Of a DNA stretch of 64,000 bases, positions 1 to 9,604 are shown one piece after another. A program made the translations under genes and the position numbers. The stretch comes from Algorimicrobium algoritergicola. Its GTDB lineage: Bacteria > Bacteroidota > Bacteroidia > Flavobacteriales > Flavobacteriaceae. Location of the stretch: positions 62,001-126,000 of the forward strand of contig NZ_VSKL01000002.1 in NCBI RefSeq assembly GCF_008086165.1, read 5' to 3'. Numbering within the stretch: position 1 is the stretch's first letter; the number at the start of each line of letters is the position of its first letter. The notes beneath the pieces are model-generated. The model did not search any database. It worked only from the letters and a program-made list of their open reading frames with translations, and was not told the origin of the DNA.

Positions 1-52
1 TAAAGCGAGTGTATTTCATCGGTTTTTTTGAAATATGAGCATTCATAAGGGT

Positions 53-1003
53 TTACAGCATTTTGGCTTCATCGTGAAAATTATAGCCATTTAAGAGGTC
101 ATTTATAGCCATTTTTCGCTTACCTGGTAATTTCAATGCATCAATAAAAATATAACCATCTGTGACGGCCACTTTTAGTGTTTTTTTGCTGGCGATTATT
201 TGTCCTTTTGAATAGTTATGTTCGGCTATTTCTTTATGAGTTTCGTAAATTTTAATTTCTAATGTTTCTTCATTATTATTTAAATAACACCATGCAGAAG
301 GATACGGATTTAAACCACGTACCTTATTATGTATAGTTTCTATGGAATCATTCCAATCTATTTTACAATTATCCCGATTTAGTTTGTTGGCTTCTTTTAA
401 TTCATTGGTATTTGGTTGCGGTGTGGTTTCAACGGTGCCATTTTCAATGCGTTTTAAAGTGTCAATAACTAATTCACTACCTGTATGCATCAACTTATCA
501 TGTAAGGTGCCTACATGGTCTGTTTCTTCTATGGCAACTGCTTTCTGCATTATCATATCACCTGTATCAATTTTATCATCTATAAAGAAGGTAGAAACAC
601 CGGTTTCCGTTTCGCCATTTATAATAGCCCAGTTTATTGGTGCAGCACCTCGATAGTTGGGTAATAAGGATGCATGCAAGTTAAAAGTGCCTAAAGCTGG
701 CATCTGCCAAACGGCTTGCGGTAACATTCTAAATGCTACAACTACTTGAACATGAGCTTGAAGTGCTTGTAGGGTTTCTAAAAAATCAGGATCTTTTAAA
801 TTGGTAGGTTGTAAAATATGCAAACCTTGCTTTTGTGCGTATTGCTTAACGGCTGACTCGTTAATTTTTCGGCCACGTCCTGCTGGTTTATCAGGAGCGG
901 TTATTACACCAACTACTTGGTAATTATTGGCAAGTATGGCGTCTAATATGGCAACAGCAAAATCTGGCGTGCCCATAAATACGATGCGTAAGTCGGTTTT
1001 CAT
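53..1003 (-). CDS. fmt: Methionyl-tRNA formyltransferase
   Basis: Transfers a formyl group from 10-formyl-tetrahydrofolate to initiator Met-tRNA in the cytoplasm. The protein has 316 residues, the usual length. The N-terminal formyltransferase domain (about 5-185) carries the conserved NLHASLLPNYRGAAP stretch; N108, H110 and D146 match the catalytic triad of the family. The C-terminal tRNA-binding domain follows and ends in a KLPGKRKM-type segment. Its start overlaps the recQ stop by four bases (ATGA), so it is the last gene of a minus-strand operon with recQ and a small ATPase. Identification is secure. Confidence 0.97.
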   Translation of the reverse strand: MKTDLRIVFMGTPDFAVAILDAILANNYQVVGVITAPDKPAGRGRKINESAVKQYAQKQGLHILQPTNLKDPDFLETLQALQAHVQVVVAFRMLPQAVWQMPALGTFNLHASLLPNYRGAAPINWAIINGETETGVSTFFIDDKIDTGDMIMQKAVAIEETDHVGTLHDKLMHTGSELVIDTLKRIENGTVETTPQPNTNELKEANKLNRDNCKIDWNDSIETIHNKVRGLNPYPSAWCYLNNNEETLEIKIYETHKEIAEHNYSKGQIIASKKTLKVAVTDGYIFIDALKLPGKRKMAINDLLNGYNFHDEAKML

Positions 1004-2907
1004 AAATGAGATAATTTATAGGTATTAATAGTGGTTACTATAATAATATGATGTTCTAATAATAATTTCAGAGCGTTGTGAATGTCTTTCTCTGGGTATC
1101 CTAATGCTTCTGTTAATGTTCTAGATGAGCAGTCCGTTGCTTCTAATTTGGTAATAATGGCGTTTTTTATGGTTTTAAAATCCGCAGGTGCTTTCTTTTT
1201 GTTTTTTCGTTCAACACAAACCGAACAAATTCCACAATCGTTCACATCTTTTTCGCCAAAATAGGTGAGGAGTTGGACACTTTTACAAATGGTATTGTTT
1301 GAAATATATTTTAAAACATCAGATACTTGCTTATGTTTTAACTGGTTCTGCTGATTAATAATATGTGTAATCCTATTGATGGTTTTATCATCTTCACGAG
1401 GTTCTAAAAACGTGACTTGCGCATCGGTTTTAGAAATTTGCAAACTAATAATGTCATCTTTTTCAAGTTTTTCTAAAGCTTGAATTAATTGGTGTTCAGA
1501 TATAGATGCTTTTTCAGCTATTCTCGTGGTATTGACTTTTGTTTCATGTTCAAAAATTCCACCATAACTTCTTAAAATAGATTTGACAATAATATTTAAT
1601 GGCGCATGCTTACTTAAATAGTGAAATAATTGGGTGTTTGAAACGATAAATTGAACACTAGTTTGTTTATTAAATTGCTGACTTAAAGAAATAATACTGG
1701 TTCTATCTAAAGTCTGAATGGCATTGAAGGCTATAAGCGTATTAAAATTATAGGTTTTACAGAAGTGATTGAAATTAAAGTCTTCTACAAAACCAACGCC
1801 TTCACCATAAGAAATTTGAAAATAGTTGCAGAGCTTTCTGTAAACCTGTTTCATGAAATCCACACTTGGAAGTACGTTTAAAAACTGATCTTCTAATTTA
1901 CTTTTGTCGGAATTATTCTTTAAAATAACGGCAAAAGCTTTGTCGCCATTTCTACCAGCACGACCAGCTTCTTGAAAATAACTCTCCAAACTTTCAGGTA
2001 GATTTAAATGAATAACCGTTTTTACATTGGGTTTATCAATTCCCATTCCAAAGGCATTGGTGGCAACCATGATTAGTTTTTTCTCACGAAGCCAATCCTG
2101 AAGCCTGGTGTCTTTTTCAGTATTGGATAAACCACCATGAAAAAAGGTGGCTGAAAATCCTTTCTTTTCTAAAAACTGACTGATTTCTATAGTCGCTAAT
2201 CGATTTCGGACATATATAATGGAAGGTGCGTTATTCTTCTTTAAAATGCGCTCCAAATGATAATGCTTATCCGTAGCATCAAAAGTCATGTAGGCTAAAT
2301 TATCCCGATTAAAGGATTGTTTGAGAACTTTTGGGCTTATAAAATCGAGTTCTTTAATTATATCTTCTACTACTTCTGGTGTTGCAGATGCTGTTAATGC
2401 AATGCAATTTACTGTAGGTTGTAATTCACGGAGTAGTTTGATGTTTTTATAAGCTGGACGGAAATCATTTCCCCATTGCGAAATACAATGTGCTTCATCT
2501 ACAGCAATTAAATTGACAGGCATTTGGCGAATCCTATCTTGTACTAACTCTTGTTGAAGTCGCTCTGGTGATAAATATAGAAATTTATAATTTCCATAAA
2601 TACAATTATCTAAAAGCGTATCTAATTCGTTATAATGAATGCCACTAGTCAAAGCCATAGCTTTAATACCTCTGCTTTGCAAAGCTTGCACTTGGTCTTT
2701 CATCAATGCAATTAATGGCGAAATAACAATGCAAATTCCATCCTTTGCCAAAGCAGGAACTTGAAAGCATAAAGACTTTCCGCCTCCGGTTGGCATTAAA
2801 GCAAAGGTATCTTCGCCATCTAAAACGGCTTGGATAACGGTTTCTTGAAGCGGTTTAAAACTGGTGTAGTTCCAATAACGCTCCAATATGTCAATGGGCT
2901 GTTGCAT
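1000..2907 (-). CDS. recQ: RecQ family ATP-dependent DNA helicase
   Basis: A 3'-5' DNA helicase for recombination and fork repair. Walker A MPTGGGKS is at about residues 38-45, the DEAH box sits in DEAHCISQWGNDFRP, and the motif VI region reads QEAGRAGRNG. Four cysteines near residues 540-565 (single C, then CGICSVC) form the zinc site of the RQC region. At 635 residues it is a typical flavobacterial short RecQ; no clear HRDC domain is visible at the C-terminus. It is coupled to fmt by a 4-base overlap and to the upstream ATPase by a one-base TAATG overlap. Confidence 0.96.
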   Translation of the reverse strand: MQQPIDILERYWNYTSFKPLQETVIQAVLDGEDTFALMPTGGGKSLCFQVPALAKDGICIVISPLIALMKDQVQALQSRGIKAMALTSGIHYNELDTLLDNCIYGNYKFLYLSPERLQQELVQDRIRQMPVNLIAVDEAHCISQWGNDFRPAYKNIKLLRELQPTVNCIALTASATPEVVEDIIKELDFISPKVLKQSFNRDNLAYMTFDATDKHYHLERILKKNNAPSIIYVRNRLATIEISQFLEKKGFSATFFHGGLSNTEKDTRLQDWLREKKLIMVATNAFGMGIDKPNVKTVIHLNLPESLESYFQEAGRAGRNGDKAFAVILKNNSDKSKLEDQFLNVLPSVDFMKQVYRKLCNYFQISYGEGVGFVEDFNFNHFCKTYNFNTLIAFNAIQTLDRTSIISLSQQFNKQTSVQFIVSNTQLFHYLSKHAPLNIIVKSILRSYGGIFEHETKVNTTRIAEKASISEHQLIQALEKLEKDDIISLQISKTDAQVTFLEPREDDKTINRITHIINQQNQLKHKQVSDVLKYISNNTICKSVQLLTYFGEKDVNDCGICSVCVERKNKKKAPADFKTIKNAIITKLEATDCSSRTLTEALGYPEKDIHNALKLLLEHHIIIVTTINTYKLSHL

Positions 2908-3506
2908 TATAAGTTTTTAACAACATTCAGAATAAAAGCAGTACGATTTTCAACCGTATCAAACGGAACATCTAATAGGTTATAACCGAATTTATCGTAG
3001 GTTTTTAATAAGTTGTCATGAATTTCAATAGCTTGATTAAAATTTTCATAACGTTCACTATCACTCACAAAAATGTCTTGCCAAGGTTTTAAAATAAAAG
3101 CCAAGTCATAATTATGCTTTTTACAGCTTTCTCTAAACTTTTCCGGATAGTCATCGCCTATAAAATCCATATATGCCAAAACGTCGGGAATACCACGATC
3201 TAGAAAAACAAAGCTTTCACTTTGAGTATTGGCTTGATTAAATTGGTCTTCACGCCCTTTTAAAAGCAGTTCACTAAACAATAGAGGTTGGGTTAAAAAG
3301 AGCTGGTCTACACCGTCTTCTCTAGCTTTTAAAGTTATTTGACGTGATATTTCATCCAGACAAACATAGCCGCGAGTTTTCAATTCGTTAATGATTGATG
3401 TTTTCCCAGTACCTGGTCCTCCAGTGATAACTATTTTCTTTATTTTCAAATTGGCAAGATTTTGGATGTAAAAATCGTAATTAAAAAGGAAACTAAAAAA
3501 TGACAA
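2907..3506 (-). CDS. Small P-loop ATPase (AAA_28-like)
   Basis: Predicted nucleotide-binding protein of unknown substrate. A P-loop GGPGTGKTS lies right after the first beta strand (KKIVITGG), followed by LDEISRQI and FLDRGIPDVLAY, which resemble the AAA_28 family of kinase/ATPase-like proteins common in Bacteroidota. The longest frame starts at a TTG and gives 199 residues, but about 20 residues precede the expected first strand. An internal TTG at position 3449 would give a 180-residue protein closer to what I recall of homologues. First gene of the recQ-fmt operon; divergent from the DUF493 gene. Confidence 0.8.
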   Translation of the reverse strand: MSFFSFLFNYDFYIQNLANLKIKKIVITGGPGTGKTSIINELKTRGYVCLDEISRQITLKAREDGVDQLFLTQPLLFSELLLKGREDQFNQANTQSESFVFLDRGIPDVLAYMDFIGDDYPEKFRESCKKHNYDLAFILKPWQDIFVSDSERYENFNQAIEIHDNLLKTYDKFGYNLLDVPFDTVENRTAFILNVVKNL

Positions 3507-3514
3507 GGAAATAC

Positions 3515-3522
3515 TATCTTTG
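3515..3522 (+). promoter_or_regulatory. -7 promoter box (TATCTTTG) for DUF493 gene
   Basis: Perfect match to the Bacteroidota -7 consensus TAnnTTTG, 18 bases before the ATG at 3541. No clear TTTG -33 element is seen. The in-frame TTG at 3520 lies inside this box, so it cannot be the translation start. Confidence 0.6.
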
Positions 3523-3540
3523 TTTTTAATAAAAATTATA

Positions 3541-3834
3541 ATGGACGAGAATCAAAAAATAGACGCTTTTTACGAAAAGCTAAAAGGTCAGCTCTACGAT
3601 ACAGCTTTATGGCCAGCCGAGTATTTATATAAATTTATTGTTGAAACGAAATTTGAATCTATTCAAGATATTGAAAATATTTTCAATAATATGGGTGCCG
3701 TAATTCAAACAAAGGAGTCTAAAAAGGGAAAATATACGAGCGTTTCTATTAACGTTAAAATGAAATCGCCTGAAGACGTTATTGCTAAATACAAAGAAGT
3801 TACAGAAAACGTTAAAGGCGTTATTAGTCTTTAG
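3541..3834 (+). CDS. DUF493 family protein
   Basis: Small cytoplasmic protein of about 97 residues belonging to the DUF493/YbeD-type ferredoxin-like family; function is not established. The pattern of a short helix, a beta strand with VIQTKESKKGKYTSVSINVKM and a final helix-strand is typical. I place the start at the ATG giving MDENQKID rather than an in-frame TTG 21 bases upstream, because that TTG is part of the TATCTTTG promoter box. Divergent from the ATPase gene and followed by the DUF4290 gene in the same direction. Confidence 0.85.
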   Translation: MDENQKIDAFYEKLKGQLYDTALWPAEYLYKFIVETKFESIQDIENIFNNMGAVIQTKESKKGKYTSVSINVKMKSPEDVIAKYKEVTENVKGVISL

Positions 3835-3901
3835 TTTTTTTTTGTACTTTGCGCATGCACAAAACTACGTGCCATAAGTAAACTCTACACATACACATAT
3901 T

Positions 3902-4558
3902 TTGATAGATCATTTAGAATACAATTCAGAACGTGAGCATTTAATTATTCCAGAATACGGACGTCATCTTCAAAAGATGATTAATTATGCTAAAACACGT
4001 GAAACCAAAGAAGAACGTAATAAACTAGCTCATGCTATTATTTCCGTAATGGGAAATATTCAACCGCATTTACGTGATGTTCCCGATTTTCAACACAAGT
4101 TGTGGGATCAACTATTTATCATGTCTGATTTTGATTTTGATGTGGATTCTCCCTATGGTATACCTGATAAGGAAACATTAAATGAGCGACCAGAACATTT
4201 ACCATATCCGCAGAATTTTCCAAAATATCGTTTCTACGGGAATAATATTAAAACCATGATTGATGTGGCAAATACTTGGGAAGAAGGCGAACTTAAAGAG
4301 GCCCTTATTTTCACGATTGCAAATCACATGAAAAAGTGTTTCTTAAATTGGAATAAAGATACGGTTGAAGATGATGTAATTTTTGAACATTTACGCGAGC
4401 TTTCTGGTGGTAAAATTAATTTGCTAAATGCAGATGAAGATTTAACAGATGCAACAAGTTTAATGCGAAGCAAATCCAAATACAGTTCTAAAAGCTCAAG
4501 CACTAAAAAGAGTCATCAGAAAAAAAGTAATACAAATAGAAGTAGAAAACGCTATTAA
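3902..4558 (+). CDS. DUF4290 domain-containing protein
   Basis: A 218-residue protein conserved in Bacteroidota, function unknown. The N-terminal region (LEYNSEREHLIIPEYGRHLQKM) is the recognisable DUF4290 opening. The last 30 residues are a basic Ser/Lys/Arg-rich tail (KSSSTKKSHQKKSNTNRSRKRY) that could bind nucleic acid or membrane phosphate; that is inference. The start is a TTG; homologues as I remember them begin at this same point. It lies nine bases before murA and is probably co-transcribed with it. Confidence 0.85.
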   Translation: MIDHLEYNSEREHLIIPEYGRHLQKMINYAKTRETKEERNKLAHAIISVMGNIQPHLRDVPDFQHKLWDQLFIMSDFDFDVDSPYGIPDKETLNERPEHLPYPQNFPKYRFYGNNIKTMIDVANTWEEGELKEALIFTIANHMKKCFLNWNKDTVEDDVIFEHLRELSGGKINLLNADEDLTDATSLMRSKSKYSSKSSSTKKSHQKKSNTNRSRKRY

Positions 4559-4567
4559 AAAAACGGC

Positions 4568-5887
4568 ATGGGTATATTTAAAATTGAAGGAGGCCACCAA
4601 TTAAAAGGTAAAATTCAGCCTCAAGGTGCCAAAAATGAAGCATTACAAATTTTATGTGCTGTTTTATTGACTCCTGAAAAAGTAACAATTCATAACATTC
4701 CAGATATTGTGGATGTTAATAAATTAATAGACTTACTAAAAAATTTAGGTGTTAAAATTGAACATATAAATCAAGGTACTTATACGTTTCAAGCGGATGC
4801 TATTAATCTAAAATATTTAGAATCTGAAGCCTTTAAAAAAGATGGTCGCGGTTTGCGTGGATCCATTATGATCGTTGGACCATTGTTAGCACGATTTGGA
4901 AAAGGTTATATTCCAAAACCAGGTGGTGATAAAATTGGCCGTCGTCGTTTAGATACACACTTTGAAGGCTTTATTAAATTAGGGGCTAAATTCCGATATA
5001 ATAGAGAAGATTATTTTTATGGTGTAGAAGCTGATAAGCTAAAAGGAGCTTACATGCTTTTAGATGAAGCATCAGTAACTGGAACTGCCAACATTGTTAT
5101 GGCAGCAGTTTTAGCAGAAGGAAAAACAACCATATACAATGCTGCCTGCGAACCGTATTTGCAACAACTTTGCAATATGTTGAATAGGATGGGAGCAAAA
5201 ATAAGTGGTATTGGTTCCAATATGCTTATTATTGATGGCGTTGACAACTTGGAAGGTACAGACCATACCATGTTGCCAGATATGATTGAGATTGGAAGTT
5301 GGATAGGTCTTGCCGCAATGACTAAAAGTGAATTGACTATTACCAATGCCAGTTGGGATGATTTAGGGCAGATTCCAGACGTATTCAGAAAATTAGGAAT
5401 TACAGTAGAAAAGCAAGGTGATGATATTCATATTCCAGCTCATAAAGATGGTTATGAAATTCAGAATTATATTGACGGTTCTATTTTGACTATTTCTGAT
5501 GCGCCTTGGCCAGGATTTACACCCGATTTATTGAGCATTATTCTTGTCGTTGCTACACAAGCTAGAGGTAGCGTTTTAATTCATCAGAAAATGTTTGAAA
5601 GTCGTTTGTTTTTCGTGGATAAATTAATTGATATGGGAGCCAAGATTATTCTTTGTGATCCACATCGTGCAGTTGTAATTGGTCACGATTTTAAATCGCA
5701 ATTAAAAGCAACAACCATGACATCGCCAGATATTCGTGCAGGTGTTTCTTTATTAATTGCTGCACTTTCAGCTAAAGGAACGTCAACCATTCACAATATT
5801 GAACAAATAGATCGTGGTTACGAAAATATTGATACACGCCTACGTGCTATTGGTGCCTTTATTGACAGACAAAAAGAGAACGAATAA
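4568..5887 (+). CDS. murA: UDP-N-acetylglucosamine 1-carboxyvinyltransferase (MurA), Cys-to-Asp active site
   Basis: Catalyses the first committed step of peptidoglycan synthesis, adding enolpyruvate from PEP to UDP-GlcNAc. Full length at 439 residues, with the KNEAL opening containing the catalytic Lys and the conserved GPLLARFG segment. At the PEP-loop position where E. coli has Cys115 (PGGCxIGxR), this protein reads PGGDKIGRR, so D121 replaces the cysteine. Family knowledge: Asp here keeps activity but prevents alkylation by fosfomycin, as in Mycobacterium and Chlamydia. It follows the DUF4290 gene closely and ends at a bidirectional terminator. Confidence 0.96.
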   Translation: MGIFKIEGGHQLKGKIQPQGAKNEALQILCAVLLTPEKVTIHNIPDIVDVNKLIDLLKNLGVKIEHINQGTYTFQADAINLKYLESEAFKKDGRGLRGSIMIVGPLLARFGKGYIPKPGGDKIGRRRLDTHFEGFIKLGAKFRYNREDYFYGVEADKLKGAYMLLDEASVTGTANIVMAAVLAEGKTTIYNAACEPYLQQLCNMLNRMGAKISGIGSNMLIIDGVDNLEGTDHTMLPDMIEIGSWIGLAAMTKSELTITNASWDDLGQIPDVFRKLGITVEKQGDDIHIPAHKDGYEIQNYIDGSILTISDAPWPGFTPDLLSIILVVATQARGSVLIHQKMFESRLFFVDKLIDMGAKIILCDPHRAVVIGHDFKSQLKATTMTSPDIRAGVSLLIAALSAKGTSTIHNIEQIDRGYENIDTRLRAIGAFIDRQKENE

Positions 5888-5910
5888 ATAACGTTTATTT
5901 GGATATATAA

Positions 5911-5946
5911 AAAAATGCTTCTAATTAGTTTAGAAGCATTTTTTTA
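5911..5946. terminator. Bidirectional terminator between murA and the VCBS gene
   Basis: Perfect 11-bp stem (AATGCTTCTAA / TTAGAAGCATT) with a 5-base loop, flanked by an A run on the left and a T run on the right. It serves both convergent genes. Confidence 0.85.
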
Positions 5947-5961
5947 TGGAATAAACTGAAA

Positions 5962-7695
5962 TTATTCTTTTATAATTTTTCGCATACTTATTTCGCCATC
6001 AATGTTTAATTGAAGCATGTAAATACCAGTTGCTAATGATTGCAATGGAATTTGCTTATTAACGTTTAGCGTTTGGTTTGCTTGCAATAGTTTTCCTGAA
6101 ACATCATATAATGAATAGGCAACATTTGAATTTCTATTATTGGTTTCAACCGTAATAAAACGAGACGTTGGATTCGGATATATACGCAATTTAGAAATTG
6201 CTTCAGGATTGGCAGTACTTAATGTAGAGCCTTCAGTAATAGTTATAGATTGATTAATGGCTGGTGCTAATAACTCATCTACATTTCCAGATGGCCATTT
6301 TACAACAATTTTAGTGATAGCTGTAGCAGTTCCTAACCCAAAATGTGTCTTTAGGGAATTCATAATACCATAACTCTCACCTGAACGTACTTCGCGAATT
6401 TGTTTTCCCCAAGCACCATAAATTTCAATACGAGCACCAATTCCGTTGATATTGCTAGTAGTTCCTTCTAAAAGAATTTGAGTCCAATTATTCGTACTGT
6501 TTCCACTATTAAAATACAGTCTATCTGGATTATTACTACTAGGATTATTATAACCAGAACCAAAACCAGCCATAACATCTACAAAACCATCATTGTTTAA
6601 ATCACCAACTGCGGCACTTTGAATTCTATTTGTATTATACGGTAAAGGAAACGGATTAGGTAATTCTGTAAAGGTATTATCACCATCATTTTTGTATAGT
6701 TTATGAATACCATTTCTAGTGGTTATAAAAATATCGACAAAGGTATCATTATCAAAATCCTCCATGATGACTTGAATGCCACCATCACCTAAATTATCCA
6801 ATGATGTTGCAATTCCTGATGAAGCTGTGATGTCTGTATAAGTTCCATTTCCATCATTTTCAAGAATCATACTGGTAATATCATGATTAACAATAACACA
6901 ATCCAAATCGCCATCATTATCAATATCTTCAAATGCAGCAGCCCAAGATTGACCGTAAGGAACTAAACCACGAGCAACAGCAACTTCAGAATAATTATTG
7001 TTGCCATCATTTTCGAAAAGTAAATTTACACGTCTACCATCATTGGGATTGGAAACACCTAGACGGCATTTAGAAATATATAAATCTAAATCACCATCGT
7101 TATCATAATCAATCCAAATACTGCCATAATTACCAGAATTATCTGAAGGTATAGTAGAAGCCGTATTAATTAATCCAAGATTTTCTGTCATAGCGCCTGT
7201 ACCATCATTACTGTACGCTTTGGATAAACCATTATCATGACATGCAAAGATGTCTATAGTGCCATTATTATCAATATCTGCAAAGTTTAAGTTTTGAACA
7301 AAAATTTGATAAGTAAGCAGATTAGAGCTATAATTTGTGCCCGAACTGTTGGCTGTATATACTTTTAAACCGTTATAACTTCCACCCATTAAAATGTCGT
7401 TATAACCGTTTCTATCAACATCCGCAATTGCCATTCCCCATTTGGAACCACTTGTGCTTCCATAATTTAATCGGGTAAAAATACCATTAGTGTTTTGGTA
7501 TTCTATTTCTAAAGAAGAGGCGCCATTCAAACGAATAATATCGTCCAAACCATCACCATTCATATCAGAAACACCGATAGCAACACCACTTTTTAAAGAT
7601 GCGTTTACCAAATTACCGTTTCCACTAGTAAAAGAAATTTGAGCAACACTAATCATGGGGATTAATGTGAGCGCGATAAGTAATTTTTTTATCAT
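5962..7695 (-). CDS. Secreted VCBS/FG-GAP repeat protein with ASPIC/UnbV domain and T9SS type A signal
   Basis: Predicted extracellular protein of 577 residues. Signal peptide at 1-19 (MIKKLLIALTLIPMISVAQ). From about 35 to 390 there are at least seven Asp-rich FG-GAP/VCBS blades of the form DxNxDGxxD (for example DMNGDGLDDI, DYDNDGDLDLY, DLNNDGFVDVM), expected to bind calcium and form a beta propeller. Residues about 405-495 resemble the ASPIC/UnbV domain (GIGARIEIYG, HFGLG, VVKWPSG). The last 75 residues, beginning LRIYPNPTSRFITVE and ending MRKIIKE, form a type A T9SS sorting domain. Substrate unknown. Monocistronic. Confidence 0.9.
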   Translation of the reverse strand: MIKKLLIALTLIPMISVAQISFTSGNGNLVNASLKSGVAIGVSDMNGDGLDDIIRLNGASSLEIEYQNTNGIFTRLNYGSTSGSKWGMAIADVDRNGYNDILMGGSYNGLKVYTANSSGTNYSSNLLTYQIFVQNLNFADIDNNGTIDIFACHDNGLSKAYSNDGTGAMTENLGLINTASTIPSDNSGNYGSIWIDYDNDGDLDLYISKCRLGVSNPNDGRRVNLLFENDGNNNYSEVAVARGLVPYGQSWAAAFEDIDNDGDLDCVIVNHDITSMILENDGNGTYTDITASSGIATSLDNLGDGGIQVIMEDFDNDTFVDIFITTRNGIHKLYKNDGDNTFTELPNPFPLPYNTNRIQSAAVGDLNNDGFVDVMAGFGSGYNNPSSNNPDRLYFNSGNSTNNWTQILLEGTTSNINGIGARIEIYGAWGKQIREVRSGESYGIMNSLKTHFGLGTATAITKIVVKWPSGNVDELLAPAINQSITITEGSTLSTANPEAISKLRIYPNPTSRFITVETNNRNSNVAYSLYDVSGKLLQANQTLNVNKQIPLQSLATGIYMLQLNIDGEISMRKIIKE

Positions 7696-7835
7696 GTTAT
7701 ATCTATTTTATAAAATAAATATAAAACAAAGCTTCTGGATATGAGTTAATTATCTGATTATGTGTATATAAAAAACGATTTTAGGTAAAAAAAAGGTGCG
7801 TATTCAAGATGAGAACAGCTTTTTAAAATACTATT

Positions 7836-9140
7836 TTAACTGACAGCTTCCTTATAAACTTTTAAACAGCGCTCTCGTGCCTCTTTATGATCTACTATTT
7901 GAGACGTGTAGGTAAGTTCTTGAAATTCGGGAACCCATTTACTAATATATTTTAAATCTTTATCAAATTTTTCAATTTGAGTAGTTGGATTAAAAATTCT
8001 AAAATAAGGTGCTGCATCCACACCAGAACCAGCAACCCATTGCCAATTTCCAATGTTACTGGCCATTTCATAATCATGTAATTTTTCCGCAAAATAAGCT
8101 TCTCCCCAACGCCAATCAATTAACAAATGCTTGCATAAAAAACTACCAACCAACATGCGTACACGATTATGCATAAATCCGGTTTCATTCAATTCGCGCA
8201 TACCAGCATCCACCAAAGGATAACCTGTTTTTCCTTGGCACCAAGCTTTGAATTCCGTTTCGTTATTGCGCCATTTTATAGTATCATATTTGGGTTTAAA
8301 GCTCTTGGTTAATGTATGAGGGAAATGCCAAAGAATTTGCATGAAAAACTCCCGCCAAATGAGTTCTTGCCAAAATATTTCATTTTTTTCGGCAATGGCT
8401 TTTTTAACCATTTTTCGAATACTCACCGTTCCAAATCGTAAATGTGGTCCTAAACGCGAAGTTGCATCTTTAGCTGGAAAATTACGTTTGGCTTCGTATT
8501 CTTGAATTAAAGTGGGTGTTACATCATAATCAGTTATTTCTTGTGTCGATTTCTCAAAACCCAAATCCGATAATTCTAAATTCGGTAATCGGGTGTTCTC
8601 AACTAAATTATCCAAATAGCTGTTGGTATAATATATTTCTAAATCAATGGTTTTAAAAGCTGCCTTCCATGTTTTCATAAAAGGTGTGTAAACGCGATAG
8701 GGATCACCATCATTTTTTACAACTTCATTTTCTTCAAAAATTACCTGATCTTTGTATGTATTAAAAGCAGTATTATTTTCTTCTAAAAAGGTTTCAATAT
8801 CTTTATCACGCTTTATAGCATAGGGTTCGTAATCGCGATTGGTGAAAACGGTATTAATTTCGTACGACTCTACAAGCTTTTTAAAAACGCTTTCAGGTGT
8901 TCCGTGATATATAGCAATACTGCTGCTATGCTCATCTTGAAGTGTTTTACGCATGGTTTGCAGCGTATTATAAATAAACGTTACGCGTGCATCATCCTTT
9001 GGAAGGGATTCCAAAATTTCAGAATCGAAAATAAAAATAGGTAAAACGGGATGATCACTTTTTAGAGCTTCATAAAAACCACGATTATCATCTAAACGCA
9101 AATCTCTTCGGAACCAAAATATGTTTATGGGTTGTTTCAT
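7836..9140 (-). CDS. phrB: Deoxyribodipyrimidine photolyase / cryptochrome family
   Basis: Uses blue light and FAD to split UV-induced pyrimidine dimers. 434 residues. The N-terminal antenna-binding alpha/beta domain opens with NIFWFRRDLRLDDN, and the FAD domain follows with GPHLRFGTVS, WQELIWREFFMQI, NRVRMLVGSF and the ASNIGNWQWVAGSGVDAAPYFRIFNP type signature (shown here in part only). Length and motifs fit a CPD photolyase better than the longer CRY-DASH group. It is the last gene of a ten-gene operon with folE and glutathione peroxidase, which points to a light-stress role. Confidence 0.94.
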   Translation of the reverse strand: MKQPINIFWFRRDLRLDDNRGFYEALKSDHPVLPIFIFDSEILESLPKDDARVTFIYNTLQTMRKTLQDEHSSSIAIYHGTPESVFKKLVESYEINTVFTNRDYEPYAIKRDKDIETFLEENNTAFNTYKDQVIFEENEVVKNDGDPYRVYTPFMKTWKAAFKTIDLEIYYTNSYLDNLVENTRLPNLELSDLGFEKSTQEITDYDVTPTLIQEYEAKRNFPAKDATSRLGPHLRFGTVSIRKMVKKAIAEKNEIFWQELIWREFFMQILWHFPHTLTKSFKPKYDTIKWRNNETEFKAWCQGKTGYPLVDAGMRELNETGFMHNRVRMLVGSFLCKHLLIDWRWGEAYFAEKLHDYEMASNIGNWQWVAGSGVDAAPYFRIFNPTTQIEKFDKDLKYISKWVPEFQELTYTSQIVDHKEARERCLKVYKEAVS

Positions 9141-9142
9141 GC

Positions 9143-9604
9143 TTATAGTGTTCCAAATAATTCGATTAGTTTTTTCTGACGATAAGCAAAAATTTCATCT
9201 AATTTGGGCTTTACAATTAATGGATGTACCATTTGACCTAGAATACCCATGGGAACTTTATAATCTATAATATCTTCCATTTCCACACCACCATCAATGG
9301 CTTTAATAAAATGTTTATGATGCCATAGCGCATACGGTCCAAAACGTTGCTCATCCACAAAATATGCTTTATCAACTACCTGTGTAATCTCTGTTACCCA
9401 TTTGGTTTTAATACCCAAAACTGGTGTTACAATATATTGAATTAATTGACCTGCAAACATAGGTCTGTCCGCTCCTGAAAGGATATTGAAGCCCATGTAG
9501 TCTGGCGTTATAATTTTAAGATTTTTAGGGTCTGACAAAAAATTCCATGCCTGATCAACAGAAATCGGAAGATTTTGCTTGGCGTGTAAGGTGTAAATTT
9601 TCAT
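9143..9604 (-). CDS. SRPBCC (START-like) family protein
   Basis: A 153-residue START/SRPBCC-fold protein with a hydrophobic ligand cavity; ligand unknown. The opening IYTLHAKQNLPISVDQAWNF, with DPKNLKIITP shortly after, is typical of the family often found beside photolyase genes in proteobacteria and Bacteroidota. Two bases separate it from the photolyase and its start overlaps the end of the TspO gene by a base, so translation is probably coupled. A lipid- or pigment-binding role in light stress is inference from context. Confidence 0.88.
   Translation of the reverse strand: MKIYTLHAKQNLPISVDQAWNFLSDPKNLKIITPDYMGFNILSGADRPMFAGQLIQYIVTPVLGIKTKWVTEITQVVDKAYFVDEQRFGPYALWHHKHFIKAIDGGVEMEDIIDYKVPMGILGQMVHPLIVKPKLDEIFAYRQKKLIELFGTL

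Noticed and set aside
1-52. Possible start of a further minus-strand gene after fmt (an ATG at 17-19 complement)
   Set aside because: Only six codons are inside the window, too few to support a gene call.
5050-5346. Minus-strand frame opposite murA
   Set aside because: Shadow of murA with hydrophobic bias; murA itself is unambiguous.
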